Below, piece after piece: positions 1 to 10,688 of a stretch of DNA of 64,000 nt. Made by a program: the position numbers and the translations under genes. The notes below the pieces were generated by a model, which was not told the DNA's origin, searched no databases, and saw only the letters and a list, made by a program, of their open reading frames with translations. This DNA comes from Mactra quadrangularis (lineage: Eukaryota; Mollusca; Bivalvia; Venerida; Mactridae), in assembly GCA_025267735.1 (NCBI GenBank), contig CM046299.1:34610887-34674886 (forward strand), written 5' to 3'. Each line of letters begins with the position of its first letter. The stretch's first letter is position 1.

Positions 1-861
1 TTTTCATCACATTCCAAAACACTCAACCCTTGTTGAAGTAAACAAATTCACAATCTTTTAAGCGATGAGTAATTTTTCGTTTTTAGTCCATAATTTGAAA
101 TTACGCAGTTCAATGATATCGCTGAACAATATTTAGTCAAATATATAACTGGAAATATGTTTTGACCAAGATCTGTGTGTACACTACAAGAACTATTTTG
201 CATAATCATTATGTGCTTCGCCTGTGCTTTGCCTTGCGTAGGTAGTATAAACCCAAGTCACAAGGTACCCCCACGAATCCTTTCAAGATTAAACATTCAT
301 GAAAGGTTGAGGTTTCCGAATGGGAAGTAAGACACGTCAAACAATCTGATGGCTATTAGTGACGGAGCTAAATGTTTTATCGCTTTGTCTTTTCTGTATA
401 TAAGCATTTTATTTTCTGGACCAATTCTTTTTCTACTTTTATCTATATACATTGTATTCTCTTTATTCTTTCTATTTAGCTCACTGCATTTGTGACGGTA
501 TTGAGGTCAGAACAAAACACTATTGTGACTCCCTTTGTTTTCGCATTCAATTACAATATTGTTTCATTCAGCCCTCAGACTATGATGCAAATTGTAAATG
601 TAGAAATTACTAATTACTGTGTATTGCTCACATTTTTAGTCTTGTACTTATATCATCGAAATTAGAAGTGTGAAATGTTAACCTTCATCACTTTTCTGTA
701 TGCTTTAAACCAGTGTTTATATTCATTTTTGATTAATAAGGAACTTTTAAATAAAAAACATTCTTTTGATTTTAGGTCTAGATCAATTTACAGGACCATT
801 TATGTGATTTATAGAATCAAAATTAACATTCTAAACAGATAGTATAAAAGTTATAAAAAGT
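1..861. other. Left edge, no recognised element
   Basis: AT-rich sequence with no exon, inverted repeat or tandem array that I could recognise. It would be part of the ELP3 intron or 3' flank. Confidence 0.5.
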
Positions 862-1105
862 TAAAGTGTGGTTTAAAGCCTGCTTCCATATACATGTTCA
901 GCCGACTTTACAATATTGTACAATCACTCCTGATCATTGAAATTACCCTCAGGAAGGCGATCCCTCACAGTTCCCAATTACACCTGGGTAAAGTGAAACA
1001 ATTGTAGGTTAATTTCTTGCTCAAGGAAATTGGCAGTGCCCCTAGTGAGGATCGAACCCAGGACCTCTCGATCCCTACTACTGGACCAAGTGCTGCTCCT
1101 ACTAA
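862..1105 (-). mobile_element. tRNA-derived SINE, family A
   Basis: Reverse complement has a tRNA-like head with B-box GGGTTCGATCC, then GAGCAAGAAATTAACCTACA and a body shared with 41478-41726 (-) and 28453-28660 (+). The last 24 bases (AAGTGTGGTTTAAAG...) are also shared with the 41.5 kb copy. Confidence 0.75.
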
Positions 1106-1179
1106 GTATAGCCTGCATTAGTAGCCACCTGCTATCAGGGGTTACCTGCTTATGCAGGTTTTACTGTATATGTATTGAC

Positions 1180-1257
1180 CTGATATAACAGATTATGTGA
1201 TCCAAGTTCCTCTTTAGCTATTCTTTCAGCTTCTTCCATTAATAACATACCAAACCC
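1180..1257 (-). pseudogene. ELP3: ELP3 acetyltransferase exon, apparently frame-damaged
   Basis: Reads GFGMLLMEEAERIAKEELGS, the acetyl-CoA-binding motif A of the ELP3 acetyltransferase domain, after acceptor ATTACAG. Family members continue with a conserved KIAVISG-type segment. Here the next bases read in frame as HNLLYQ, while the shifted frame gives VIS-G just before a GT, as if a few bases were lost. The possible donor CAG|GTCAAT is weak. The last ELP3 exon is not seen between 1 and 1179 and would lie to the left. It could be a pseudogene, a diverged exon end or a sequencing error. Confidence 0.75.
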
Positions 1258-1610
1258 CTGTAATACATAGATACAAAACCTCAATATACATGTTTTTCAA
1301 TATATTTTCAACATATTTTTTACACTTTCTTCAGACATTACATTTCATACACAATATACTTGTCAAATTAAAAGCAACTGATAAGAAATCTAACCTCCGA
1401 TCATTATGGCCACAGACATATATTAAATGAATAAGCAGGCTGAAAAAGTTGGATTGATCTGGTTACAAAAAAATGGTAATTTCTAACAATCCCTGCTTTT
1501 TAACGTTTTCAGTACACTTTGCTCATTTCCATAATACAATATTGTCACATGTTTAAGGTGAAAAATCGATTGCAAATTGAAATTGTCACCCTTTCAAAAT
1601 TTAGACTTAA

Positions 1611-2465
1611 AAATCTGATATTTATATTATATTTATTTATATTCCATACAGCCAAGCTAAAAGGTATCGACGAATAACCTCCAATTCTAATCAATTTTTT
1701 AAAGACTGTGAAACCTTACGTGACCATTTGAGAGACAGAAATTATCCAGATTCTATTATTCAACATGCTATTTCTAAAGTATCAAATTTGTCTATTGATG
1801 AAGCGTTAGAATCAACAACAAGAGCAAATGACACTGACATTATATCTTTTGTTTGTACTTACAATCCATCTTTACCTAACATAGGAAAAATTATTAATCA
1901 ATACTGGGGGCTATTAAAAAACTCTTCTTTACAAAGTGTGAGAGATATATACAATTGTAAACCAATTATAGCATATAAGCGCCCATATAATTTACATGAC
2001 ATTCTAGTTCATTCGAAATTTACTAATATTAATAACCACAATTGTACAGTATCTAGATGTAATAGACCTAGGTGTACCCATTGTCCAAGTATTAATGAAT
2101 CGGATACTTTTTCTAGTACTATGACATCTTTGCAATATTCTCTAAGACATGATTTATCATGTTCATCCATGGGAGTAATCTATCTTATAACTTGTAAAAA
2201 ATGTAAATTGCAGTATGTTGGTCAAACACAACAAAAATGTAGTGTACGTATGAATAGTCATAAATTTGATATCAAACATTATCCTCGAACTTTAACATCT
2301 GTCTCTGATCATTTTAATAACAATGGCCACTCTATAAAGGATTTTTCTTTTATGCCCATTGATCATATAAATAATAATTGGCACCGTTTATTGAAGGAAA
2401 CAAAATGGATTTATCATTTAAAAACCATGGCCCCATACGGCTTAAATAATAAGATTTTGTACTAA
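1611..2465 (+). mobile_element. Penelope-like retroelement, 3' part with GIY-YIG endonuclease
   Basis: Frame open from 1611 to the TAA at 2463-2465; recognisable protein starts near 1650 (RYRRITSN). Near the C-terminus, VIYLITCKKC followed by LQYVGQT is a GIY-YIG nuclease core, with downstream MNSHK, DHFNNNGH and the conserved ETKWIYHLKTMAPYGLN. A preceding Cys cluster (CNRPRCTHC) is the usual linker of Penelope-like proteins. The reverse transcriptase domain that should precede it is absent, so the copy is 5'-truncated, as is typical of these elements. The listed GIY-YIG family also occurs elsewhere, but this linker and tail fit Penelope-like elements best. Confidence 0.85.
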
Positions 2466-2701
2466 CTATTTTATTAATGTCTCCTATGTATTGTATTTTT
2501 ATGTATATATATATAGTTCATGTATTTGTCTTTCAACATTTTGCTTTTTGCATTTTTAATACATGATGTATCTTTTAAAATGATCCTATTTATATTATTT
2601 TAAAATACGCCAAAACACATTGTATACAATGACGTCATGACGTCATAACGTTACCATGACGGTGACGTCATAACAATTAATAACATTGTATTTAAAGTTT
2701 A

Positions 2702-2746
2702 TCCTGATGAAGACTTAAATGTCGAAACGTCGATTGAAATAAATAC
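2702..2746 (+). other. Penelope-like 3' motif (hammerhead-like CTGATGA...GAAAC)
   Basis: About 240 bases after the Penelope-like stop codon, CTGATGA (2704-2710) is followed by a short GAC/GTC complement and GAAAC (2724-2728), then AAATAAATA. Penelope-like elements are known to carry hammerhead ribozyme motifs in their terminal repeats. Here stem II would be only three pairs with an extra A, so ribozyme activity is doubtful. Confidence 0.4.
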
Positions 2747-2777
2747 AGTGCAGAAGTTAGAATTCTTATATTAATTA

Positions 2778-3077
2778 TTATCTTTTTGACTTAAAAATCA
2801 CAAATTGGAAATTGAAAACGGTAGAATTGCACATATTGAACGTAGCCAACACTTGTGTAAATTGTGTATCCAAAATACAGTCGAATCTGAGTACCATTTT
2901 CTATTCTGTTGTAGTAGATGTTCCTCCATAGAATCAAAATACATTCGTAACTGTTCCTGGCCTACTGTTGCCAAATTTATTTATTTTATGAAATCTAAGA
3001 CAAAAAAGAACATCATAAATATCGCCAAATTTATAAAAGAATCTCTATCCATCAGGAATTGTTGTCTAAACATTTAA
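2778..3077 (+). pseudogene. Non-LTR retrotransposon ORF2 C-terminal fragment
   Basis: The frame around NHKLEIENGRIAHIER, QHLCKLC, ESEYHFLFCC and KYIRNCSWPTVAKF matches the Cys/His-rich tail found after the reverse transcriptase in many invertebrate non-LTR elements (consensus form: LxIExGR, CxxC, E-YHFLF-C). It ends with TAA at 3075-3077. The reverse transcriptase itself is missing. It directly abuts the Penelope-like tail, so two dead elements lie back to back. Confidence 0.72.
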
Positions 3078-3681
3078 CTACTGTTTATAATATATATTTT
3101 GTACTGTTTTATAACAAAATTGATTTAACTGGTTCATTATATTGAATATTGTAACAATCCGGCTCTATACCGAACAGTACGGACTTTGTTTATTTTCTGG
3201 ATTATGACCTAGTTTCTACTCTACTTGGAATTTTGGCTCTGTTACGCAATGACATGCAAGATTACTGGTTGAAATCATATTTATACATGTTAATTAATCA
3301 ATTTAAGTCAGTTTTACCTTTTATAAGTGGTGTTTAAGGCCTCATTTTACTTTACTTTCATTTCATACTTATGCTCACATTTCACGGCAGCCATGTTGGA
3401 AATTGCATGATGGGACGTGGTTGCTTGGCGACCGCCTAGAACTTTTGTTTACTTAAATGTCAACTGCTTGTATGAAGAAAACTTTTCAATGTCTCTCCAA
3501 AGAAACACGTTTAAAAGGCCGTTTGAGGTTACTACCAGTTTAATTAATCATTAAATGATCATTTAAGATCATTTTCATCACTGATAAAACCTATTTTCAT
3601 TCAACTTTTTAACTTTCTTTAAAGGCACTATTTGGCGCTGACGTGAATTTGTATGCACTACTTGCACAACGTTTAATGTGA

Positions 3682-4515
3682 GCGTAACGTTATTTTTGCG
3701 AGCTCACAGCTCACACTGTTAGGTGTGAGCACCATTATTTCTGTGAATTCACATTCTCACATGGGTGACTGTGAGAACGTCTGTGAGTATAAATAGGCCA
3801 GAGAACCTTTGAGCAGGGTTCACATTCATTTTGGCTGCCTGGCTGACACGTTAAAATTTAAACTTAGATTTTTTGGAGCTCTTATATAATTTCATTCTAA
3901 ATGGTTAGGCTTTAGTACTTATTAATATTGTTACTTTTAGTAGGATTTATTCATAAATATTCAGTAGCGTTTTTTACATTTTATAAGATTTTAGTAATTT
4001 TAAAGGTACCATATCGGTAATTTTTCATGTATTGATCTCAGTCATTGATAACAGTTTAATAGTCTTTTTAAACCGGAACAAAAGGGGATTATTTGTTAAA
4101 TTAAGCTGTTTTACCTTTAGCATAAATTATTTCTTTGTAGCATAAAATTAAATTGTTGCAAGATCTATATTTATTTTCTGTATGTACTAATAAAAATCAT
4201 AACATTCAAAACAAAAAGTCGTTTGTTGATTATCATAAATTTTATTTGTGAACCACCCAGTAAACCACCCAGAGTACCAGAGAACCACCCAGTGAACCAC
4301 GTGTAGTTCAACAGCCAGAGCGCTACAATATTGTATTTGTTATATATATTTGAATGTGTGGTCTTAGCCATGAGTTTTGTAAATGGTCAAAGGCATATGT
4401 CAATGCTATTATTTGCCAATAAAGATGTATGTATGTATGTATGATAAAATCTGTTGTTGAAAGTCACCCCTCTTGATAGAATCTGTTGTTAAATCCTTAT
4501 TCAAGTAACAATGCA
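3682..4515 (+). promoter_or_regulatory. TATA-like promoter block, possible solo LTR
   Basis: TATAAATAG at 3788-3796 follows several TGTGAG/CTCACA inverted motifs; AATAAA followed by a (GTAT)n run lies at about 4418-4440. TGTTA at 3717 and TAACA near 4505 could be LTR ends, but I found no matching target duplication. The middle also holds degenerate AACCACCCAG repeats (4250-4300). Confidence 0.25.
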
Positions 4516-4681
4516 AACAGTAATTTGTATACTATACATGTAATATGAGTTTAGAGATTGTTTTTTTTTCTTTAAATGCATGATACAGAAACATTGTTAT
4601 AGTACAAACAATATTGACACTTTTACATGACATAAGCTCACAGTAAACTGCATGGTAAAGACTAAGATCTATGTTCTAGAC

Positions 4682-5435
4682 TATGGCTGTCAGGATATAT
4701 AGTAAGATTTCTTTCACCTTACGAAGGTCACGGCGCTTACCTTTGTAAATATGGGCTAAACCATTATAAAAGAGGTTGTTCGGAAGGTTTATTCTCCGAG
4801 GATTTATTCCCCTTGGTCAATGTTAAATTGTAATCATATTTATAACTTCAATTATCGAAAGACGGTTTAGCACAGTGGATACAGCTGCGTCTAAAATAAC
4901 GTTTTTGACACAGTGGTCGGTGGTTATATAATATAAGTAAATATATTACATTTTTGACAATTTTTCGCGTGCTTACACGTTTCAGACATGATGACCTAAC
5001 TAACACTTTAAAATCATTTGGGTCGTTATATACACTCTTTGATGCACGAGATTCACGAGAGAGAAAAACTTGGATAATTTATATAATACCGACACCATAT
5101 TATAAGTAATTGTAATTAACGCTTGCTAGTATTGTATTGCACACCTGTTCACCGCATTCGGATCTTCTTCATGAATATTCAATGCACTTTGACCTTCGTA
5201 AGGTGAAAGAAATCTTACTATACTGGTATATTGCAATATGCAATAGTGGCAATACTGCGGTACGAATTTAAATAGGCTAGGTTCTATCAGTAGCTGCCAG
5301 TTTGCAATGTTTCTGTTTAATACAGCGGAGGCACAACAAATCTAAAAACCAAAATATATTGTGGTACGAATCGCGATATGGTGCCACGTATTGCAGTATA
5401 TAGTGATACACTTCTGGCGTTTAGTGACAGCCCTA
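4682..5435. mobile_element. hAT-like MITE with nested mariner-like MITE
   Basis: Ends TATGGCTGTCA / TGACAGCCCTA are near-inverted and are flanked by TTCTAGAC (4674-4681) and TTCTAGAG (5436-5443), an 8-base duplication with one mismatch. Inside, 4699-4730 and 5190-5221 form a perfect 32-base inverted repeat (ATAGTAAGATTTCTTTCACC...), with TA at each edge: a second element inserted in the first. Confidence 0.75.
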
Positions 5436-5443
5436 TTCTAGAG

Positions 5444-6399
5444 TAGGTTTATAATTTGTCCTAAGATCTTTTATAAAGGACAAGGGAATAGAAAATGAGG
5501 CTCATCTTCCATCAATATGGACAAGCATTATAAGGTCTCAAAAGACCATAATGTCTAACATGTTCATTCATAAACACATGCAGAGCTTTGAAATCTTACC
5601 AAACAACACACCTATATTAGCAGATATCAATAAATTTACATAATAAGCAATCTGGTAAGAGTCCTTGAAGTGACTGTAACAATATAAAACAATATATCTA
5701 CAGAGACTTCATACAAAGAGAACAAGCTTCTTATTTGTCCAGTAAAACAATATCTATTTTTACATACATGTAGTGAGCAACTGAGCTCAGAAAGCTTATT
5801 TTATGTCAATGTAGCAATTTGAAAATCTTCTAACATTAATATTCAGATAGAGCCACATAAAAATCCAAGCATTTTATATTGACTTTACTTAACACAGTCA
5901 ACAAACTAAAAGGGTGTAAGCAAACATATTAAGAAAAGCCACAGGGAAAATACACAGACCTACTACTAAGTAATAATACAAGGTTTCCACTTTAGAATAA
6001 ACAGTGACAAAACAACTAGTTTCTAGTGTGCACCAACCTCAAACCTGTTCCAAAAGGTTCAAGAACAAACCATAACATATTGTCTTGGTGAAAAAACTTC
6101 AACTTACTCTTTACTTCACAATCTAGCATGCAAAAGCAACAACCCTGAAATGATCTATTTGAAGTGACTGAGTAGTAGGGTCCATGTTATACTTGCTTAG
6201 TCCATGTCCTGACCCGTTTCGTACCAATTATTGGTACTTGTGTCAGAATGTTTGACATGGGAAATTTATATACCAAATGGTGCCGGTATTGGTGCTGGTA
6301 GTAACTGCACCCCCTCACACGGATCGGGATCATATAGCCATCTAGTGACCCCCCCCAGTCACTGCGTTATTATAACCCTGAAATGATCTCCTAGCTTAC
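5444..6399. other. Intron-like stretch next to the ELP3 exon
   Basis: No coding signal on either strand. A CG-richer block at about 6200-6370 (GGTACTTG / CCAATTATTGG inverted motifs and a CCCCCCC run) may be a decayed MITE. Confidence 0.4.
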
Positions 6400-6554
6400 C
6401 TCATATGGTTGAACTTTATGATGTATTTCTTGTATACCAACTTCTCTAGTTCTAACATTATGACACTGTGTTCCTAAATCTTTCATTCTAGCTAAAGCCA
6501 ACTCTCTAAGATTACCATGTTCAACACCTGAACTTACTAATGGCTTGGGTATAT
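6400..6554 (-). CDS. ELP3: ELP3 exon (linker between radical-SAM and acetyltransferase domains)
   Basis: ELP3 is the catalytic subunit of Elongator, which modifies wobble uridines in tRNA. This exon has 51 codons with [20 protein letters not shown] and [19 protein letters not shown], nearly identical to animal ELP3. Acceptor TACAAAG, donor GAG|GTAAGC. It opens with two bases that complete an Asp codon (DIPKPLVSS). No stop or frameshift. I did not find the flanking ELP3 exons on either side inside the window; the upstream ones would have to lie between here and the DEPDC5 end at 10196. It may be an isolated exon of a damaged copy. Confidence 0.92.
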
Positions 6555-7598
6555 CTTTGTAATAAATGTATATTACATTGTACATAAACACCCAATATTT
6601 GTATTTGGTCCATTGTTGCAGTAATAAAGGTATATTACAATTTGGTCCACTGTCTCTTTAATAAATGTATATAACAATTAGCCATATTTCTAAGTACACT
6701 GCAAGCTAGTGCTTCCCCCTCTGGTACCATTGGTTTAATATCAAATACTTATTACTTTTGGGGCAAGCAGGGTACCAGAGGACAAAGAGCTAGGTAGTCA
6801 CCATCTGCATGTCTGCTTACAACATTATAACACTATGTGACACACAAAGGAGACCTGATACTTGAAGTTGGGACACCTCTGCTAAGCATACCAACCCATT
6901 TTTTATTTCTTCAACACTCCGTTTTCTGAAATGTTCATTTGCCATAATGAACATGTTTCAGCTGTGAGATTAAGGTTCAGGTGTAGGGCTAAACATGTTT
7001 AAAAATGCATTTTCATGGCACCCGAATATCGTATTTGTTTGAATTAGAGTACCAGTACTAAATCATCTTTCTTTCATATCAAAAACATTGTTTATTACAA
7101 GAGCAACTGCATACAACAGTCAAACTAGAAGAAAATAAAATGTTTAATATCTATTTTTTATTTATTTTTTAACAAACATGATAAATCATAAAATGTTTAC
7201 TTACATAAAATCTTATTTTGTACATTTGTCACACTGTCAACTTTAAATGGAAGGCATATTTTGACCTTACCAGTACAGTAAAAAACTTATGTAATAAACT
7301 ATTGCACAAAACATAATACATGTGTACATCGAAGATTCTTCAGAGTCTCATTTTGTGTTTTTACCTCTCAGAAGTAATAACTCTCCTTGGTCATCTTTTC
7401 ACAGTAGTATGTATTAGTATGAAGCATTTAGCATTATAAATATTAACTAACATAAGTTCAATAACAAGTAATTACATTGTATAGTCCCACACTATTAACA
7501 TGAGCTTGACCTTTATGCAAGAATATATTAAACTCAGTATTTAGATTCTATTTTTGACTTTGTAAATCACACTTTATCGGAAGCTTTCATCAAAATAC

Positions 7599-8873
7599 TA
7601 GGTGTATATTGCTATACATACAGCCTTGAGGATTATAGCAAGGTGAGTATAAGTTGTAATTAATGACATGTGTAAACTGTAATGGATAGAATTATTTGGC
7701 CTATTGAAGCACACTAAGTCTGTTTTAAGTTTTCTAAACGTTTTAACACTTCATAGAACATTAGATTTTTAGATTCTGATAAAAATCAGCATGGCAAAGT
7801 ATATGAATTTATAACAAGAGCCAAATAACGTTAAACAAACAGGTGTCTGCTATATACAAAGCGTTTTACTAAAATCTGAATAATTTCGGTGTTGAGGTTA
7901 GCAAACTTGAGAACAAACTCATGGATCAAGACTCAGTCCCCTTGCCAATTGATTCCTCTGCTAATAAGGAAACAACTTAATCCTAATTTAATTGAAAGTA
8001 ATGTTCCACTAATTGTGGGTGGTTATATTACACAGATAGCATAATTAGCAACATTAGTGTATAAACTCAAGCCCCGAAGTGTGATGGTAAATCACGTAGA
8101 ACAAAACAATAACACATAGCAAAAAATAATTTACTATCAAATATTCAAAACAATGAGAACAACATTTTTAAATGTCTGATTTGTACAATGTGTAACACTA
8201 TTAGAAAAAGTCCCAAAGAGTGATCAGTAACTTGTAATTTGTCAACATGTCCACCTTATCATGGTCTAATGCTGCTCTTTGCACAGACAAAATGTCCCCA
8301 GCTGTACTAAATACCCATTCTGAAGGTACACTTGTAGCGGGTATGCACAGACGACATCTAGCTAATCTTGCTAAATGTGGAAATTGGCCTGCATAGTCCC
8401 ACCACCAAACCAATGTGTTCATGTCAAGACCAAGTAGCTTCATCTGGAGACATTTGTATATTTCTTTTATTAACTTCGACTCACTCAGATGTTTTTAGAT
8501 TGAAAAGGATAAAACTCTTATTCAACGTTCGTTAAGGGATTTCATATCAAAGTGCTAGTATAAAACCAGGGATCTTAAAATTTATGGCAAAAAATTTATA
8601 AAAAATAGAAATAAAGTTATATACACACACAGAAACCTTTATTAGCTCCACTGATTAAATAAGTAGACATATAAAGTTTGTATTTCTCGGTATTTAAGAA
8701 ACTGTACCGACGATTTTGGTGACCGTTGTAAATTTATATTATTTCTTAGACATTTACATGGTAAGTGTCGCCATGATTGCAAAAACCGGTTCAGGGAAAA
8801 TTGAACCGGTATAAAACCGTCAGAATTCGTATTGCAATATTAACCGGTATATCAGTTAACACTTACACCCCTA
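7599..8873 (-). mobile_element. hAT element, internally deleted
   Basis: Ends TAGGTGTATATTGC and ...GTTAACACTTACACCCCTA (right end reverse complement TAGGGGTGTAAG). An exact 8-base target duplication CAAAATAC lies at 7591-7598 and 8874-8881, the hAT signature. It carries only the last part of a transposase (8201-8443), so it needs an active element elsewhere. Confidence 0.88.
8201..8443 (-). pseudogene. hAT transposase C-terminal dimerisation domain fragment
   Basis: About 80 residues ending at a TAG-type stop. Contains YAGQFPHLARLARCRLCIPA, then TSVPSEWVFSTAGD and DKVDMLTNYKLL, the hAT C-terminal dimerisation motif of ZBED-type transposases. The catalytic domain and the BED zinc finger are missing, consistent with the internal deletion. 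It lies inside the 7599-8873 element. Confidence 0.88.
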
Positions 8874-8881
8874 CAAAATAC

Positions 8882-10096
8882 ATGTATTGAACAATTAAAT
8901 TTGTTTTCATCAGAATAAATACTTTGAAACTGTGTCACAGTATTGCGGATGTACGTGTTTGCCCATAAACAAATAAGTCCATTTTTACAAAATTGAATTA
9001 TTGTCCCATGGGTTGTTATAAACACGTGTATAATTATATACACATAAACGGAAACTCACGATTTTAATGTATGTGAAGCATGTAATTATAATGAGGTAGT
9101 TCCAGCTCAGGTTAATATCATCAGTCTATAACATCTTCATAAAGAAAATATAGTAATACAATTAGACTGTTTTGAACAGTTCATTTTGACATACTAAAAT
9201 TCATCATTTTTGTAGAATTTTTATTTGTCTACAAAACAGTGTTAAATGACATTCCTTTATTTAACAACAAATTAACATTAGGTATATCACTACTCTTTGT
9301 AGTTAAAACACCCTAAATGAAGATTTAAATTGCAACAAGTCCTTTTAATTTGATGACTGATTCTATCAAAATGCGGTTACGAAACTCTCCCACGCGGCCG
9401 CCATTTTGTAAATGTAGAGGCTAAAAAAGCCGTATTCCATTTATTTTATAGTATTTTTGTGAAACAAAGCAATTTATGGATGAGTTTTGCTCACAAACTT
9501 ATTTCATCATTGTATGTTTAAAACAAAAATAACTTAAGTGCATGCATTCAAATTATTTGTATTTGCTTAATATCAAACTGTAGACAACCTTTTTAAAGCG
9601 AGTAAAAACGGATTTAGTGTTTATAAAGCTTATTTTTTATTGGTCTTCAAAGAAAGTACAAGGGTCAAAATTTATATGTAATATATGTGATGACACTTTG
9701 TTAATTGATTATGTCTGTTTGAAGACTCAACTGGGTGGGTTTTTCACACATTCCGCAGATTATAGGGTATAATATACATTGTTTGTGACACGCTGTTAAT
9801 TTTAAAATTCATTGAACCGTGGCTGCTAAATACTGACGCAAATTCGCGCCATAAGTATATTATAAAGAATGTAAAAGTATGTTCGGACCAAAAAATTGGT
9901 ATGTTATAACCGAGTGTATGCTATATCCGAGTATGTTACAACCGAACTGATTTTATATAGAATATATAAGGATGAAAAACTGGCCAGGAAAAATGGTATG
10001 TTGTAACCAAGTGTATGTTATAATAAGTTTTACTATATCACTCTTCATATCCTTCAAATAGTCCTGTCATATATATAAGTATTCAAAACAAAATGC
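8882..10096. other. Intergenic stretch between ELP3 remnant and DEPDC5
   Basis: Contains the CpG-rich YY1-type site and, at 9870-10020, four imperfect copies of GTATGTTATAACCGAG. No exon seen. Confidence 0.5.
9394..9410 (-). promoter_or_regulatory. CpG-rich YY1-type site
   Basis: GCGGCCGCCATTTTG on the plus strand reads CAAAATGGCGGCCGC on the minus strand, a YY1-like initiator motif with a rare CpG-dense core in AT-rich DNA. It lies between the DEPDC5 end and the ELP3 exon, where an ELP3 start site would be expected, but no coding first exon is visible. Confidence 0.3.
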
Positions 10097-10102
10097 TTTA
10101 AT
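10097..10102 (-). terminator. Possible DEPDC5 poly(A) signal ATTAAA
   Basis: ATTAAA on the minus strand about 95 bases past the stop codon. A canonical AATAAA also occurs at 9636-9641, which would give a 3' UTR of about 550 bases. The sequence alone cannot choose between them. Confidence 0.3.
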
Positions 10103-10195
10103 TTAAACAACAGTCTGGAGAAACCTTGAACAAGTCTGAAATGTATCTTCTTACACAACATTCCCACAGTGATAATTCACTAGCATCATGTACTT

Positions 10196-10688
10196 TCAAC
10201 AATAATTATTTTCTCTATATGCATTCCAGAAATCTACTAGTCTATTCTGATCATTAGAACAAAATGATCTAAAATCGCTCAATACTTTGTCTTGAAAATG
10301 TTCATCGCCAGTATTAGCAGATCTCCAGCGTTTTGAAGACATAAAATTCCATGACCATAAATAGCCCACCTCAAAGTCTTGTTCAGATGAAGTTCTAAAT
10401 GTTTCACTTGTTTGTCTAGCAATGTAATCTTTCCTCATTTCTGCTGATGATTTTTTCATCAAACTATCATATTGTCTATATTCATTTACATTTTTCAGAT
10501 GGCCCAGTTTACTAGAAGTAGATTGATGTGAAGGTGATGTAGTTGTAGAATGTATATATGTATCTTCTATGATAACATACATACCACCTGTACAATGTAC
10601 ATATTGATGATAATCTTCTGTATTGTGTCCACTCAGAGATGATGAACCCTGTTTCTTACAACTTACACTACTTGCCATAAAACCAAAC
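10196..10688 (-). CDS. DEPDC5: DEPDC5 last coding exon
   Basis: Starts RFGFM (human RFGFV), contains [11 protein letters not shown] (human QYIHVTGTVFL), then [20 protein letters not shown] and [10 protein letters not shown], and ends with TGA at 10196-10198. Acceptor TTGTAG. The open frame extends past the acceptor to 10771, but the acceptor gives the correct junction. Confidence 0.97.
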
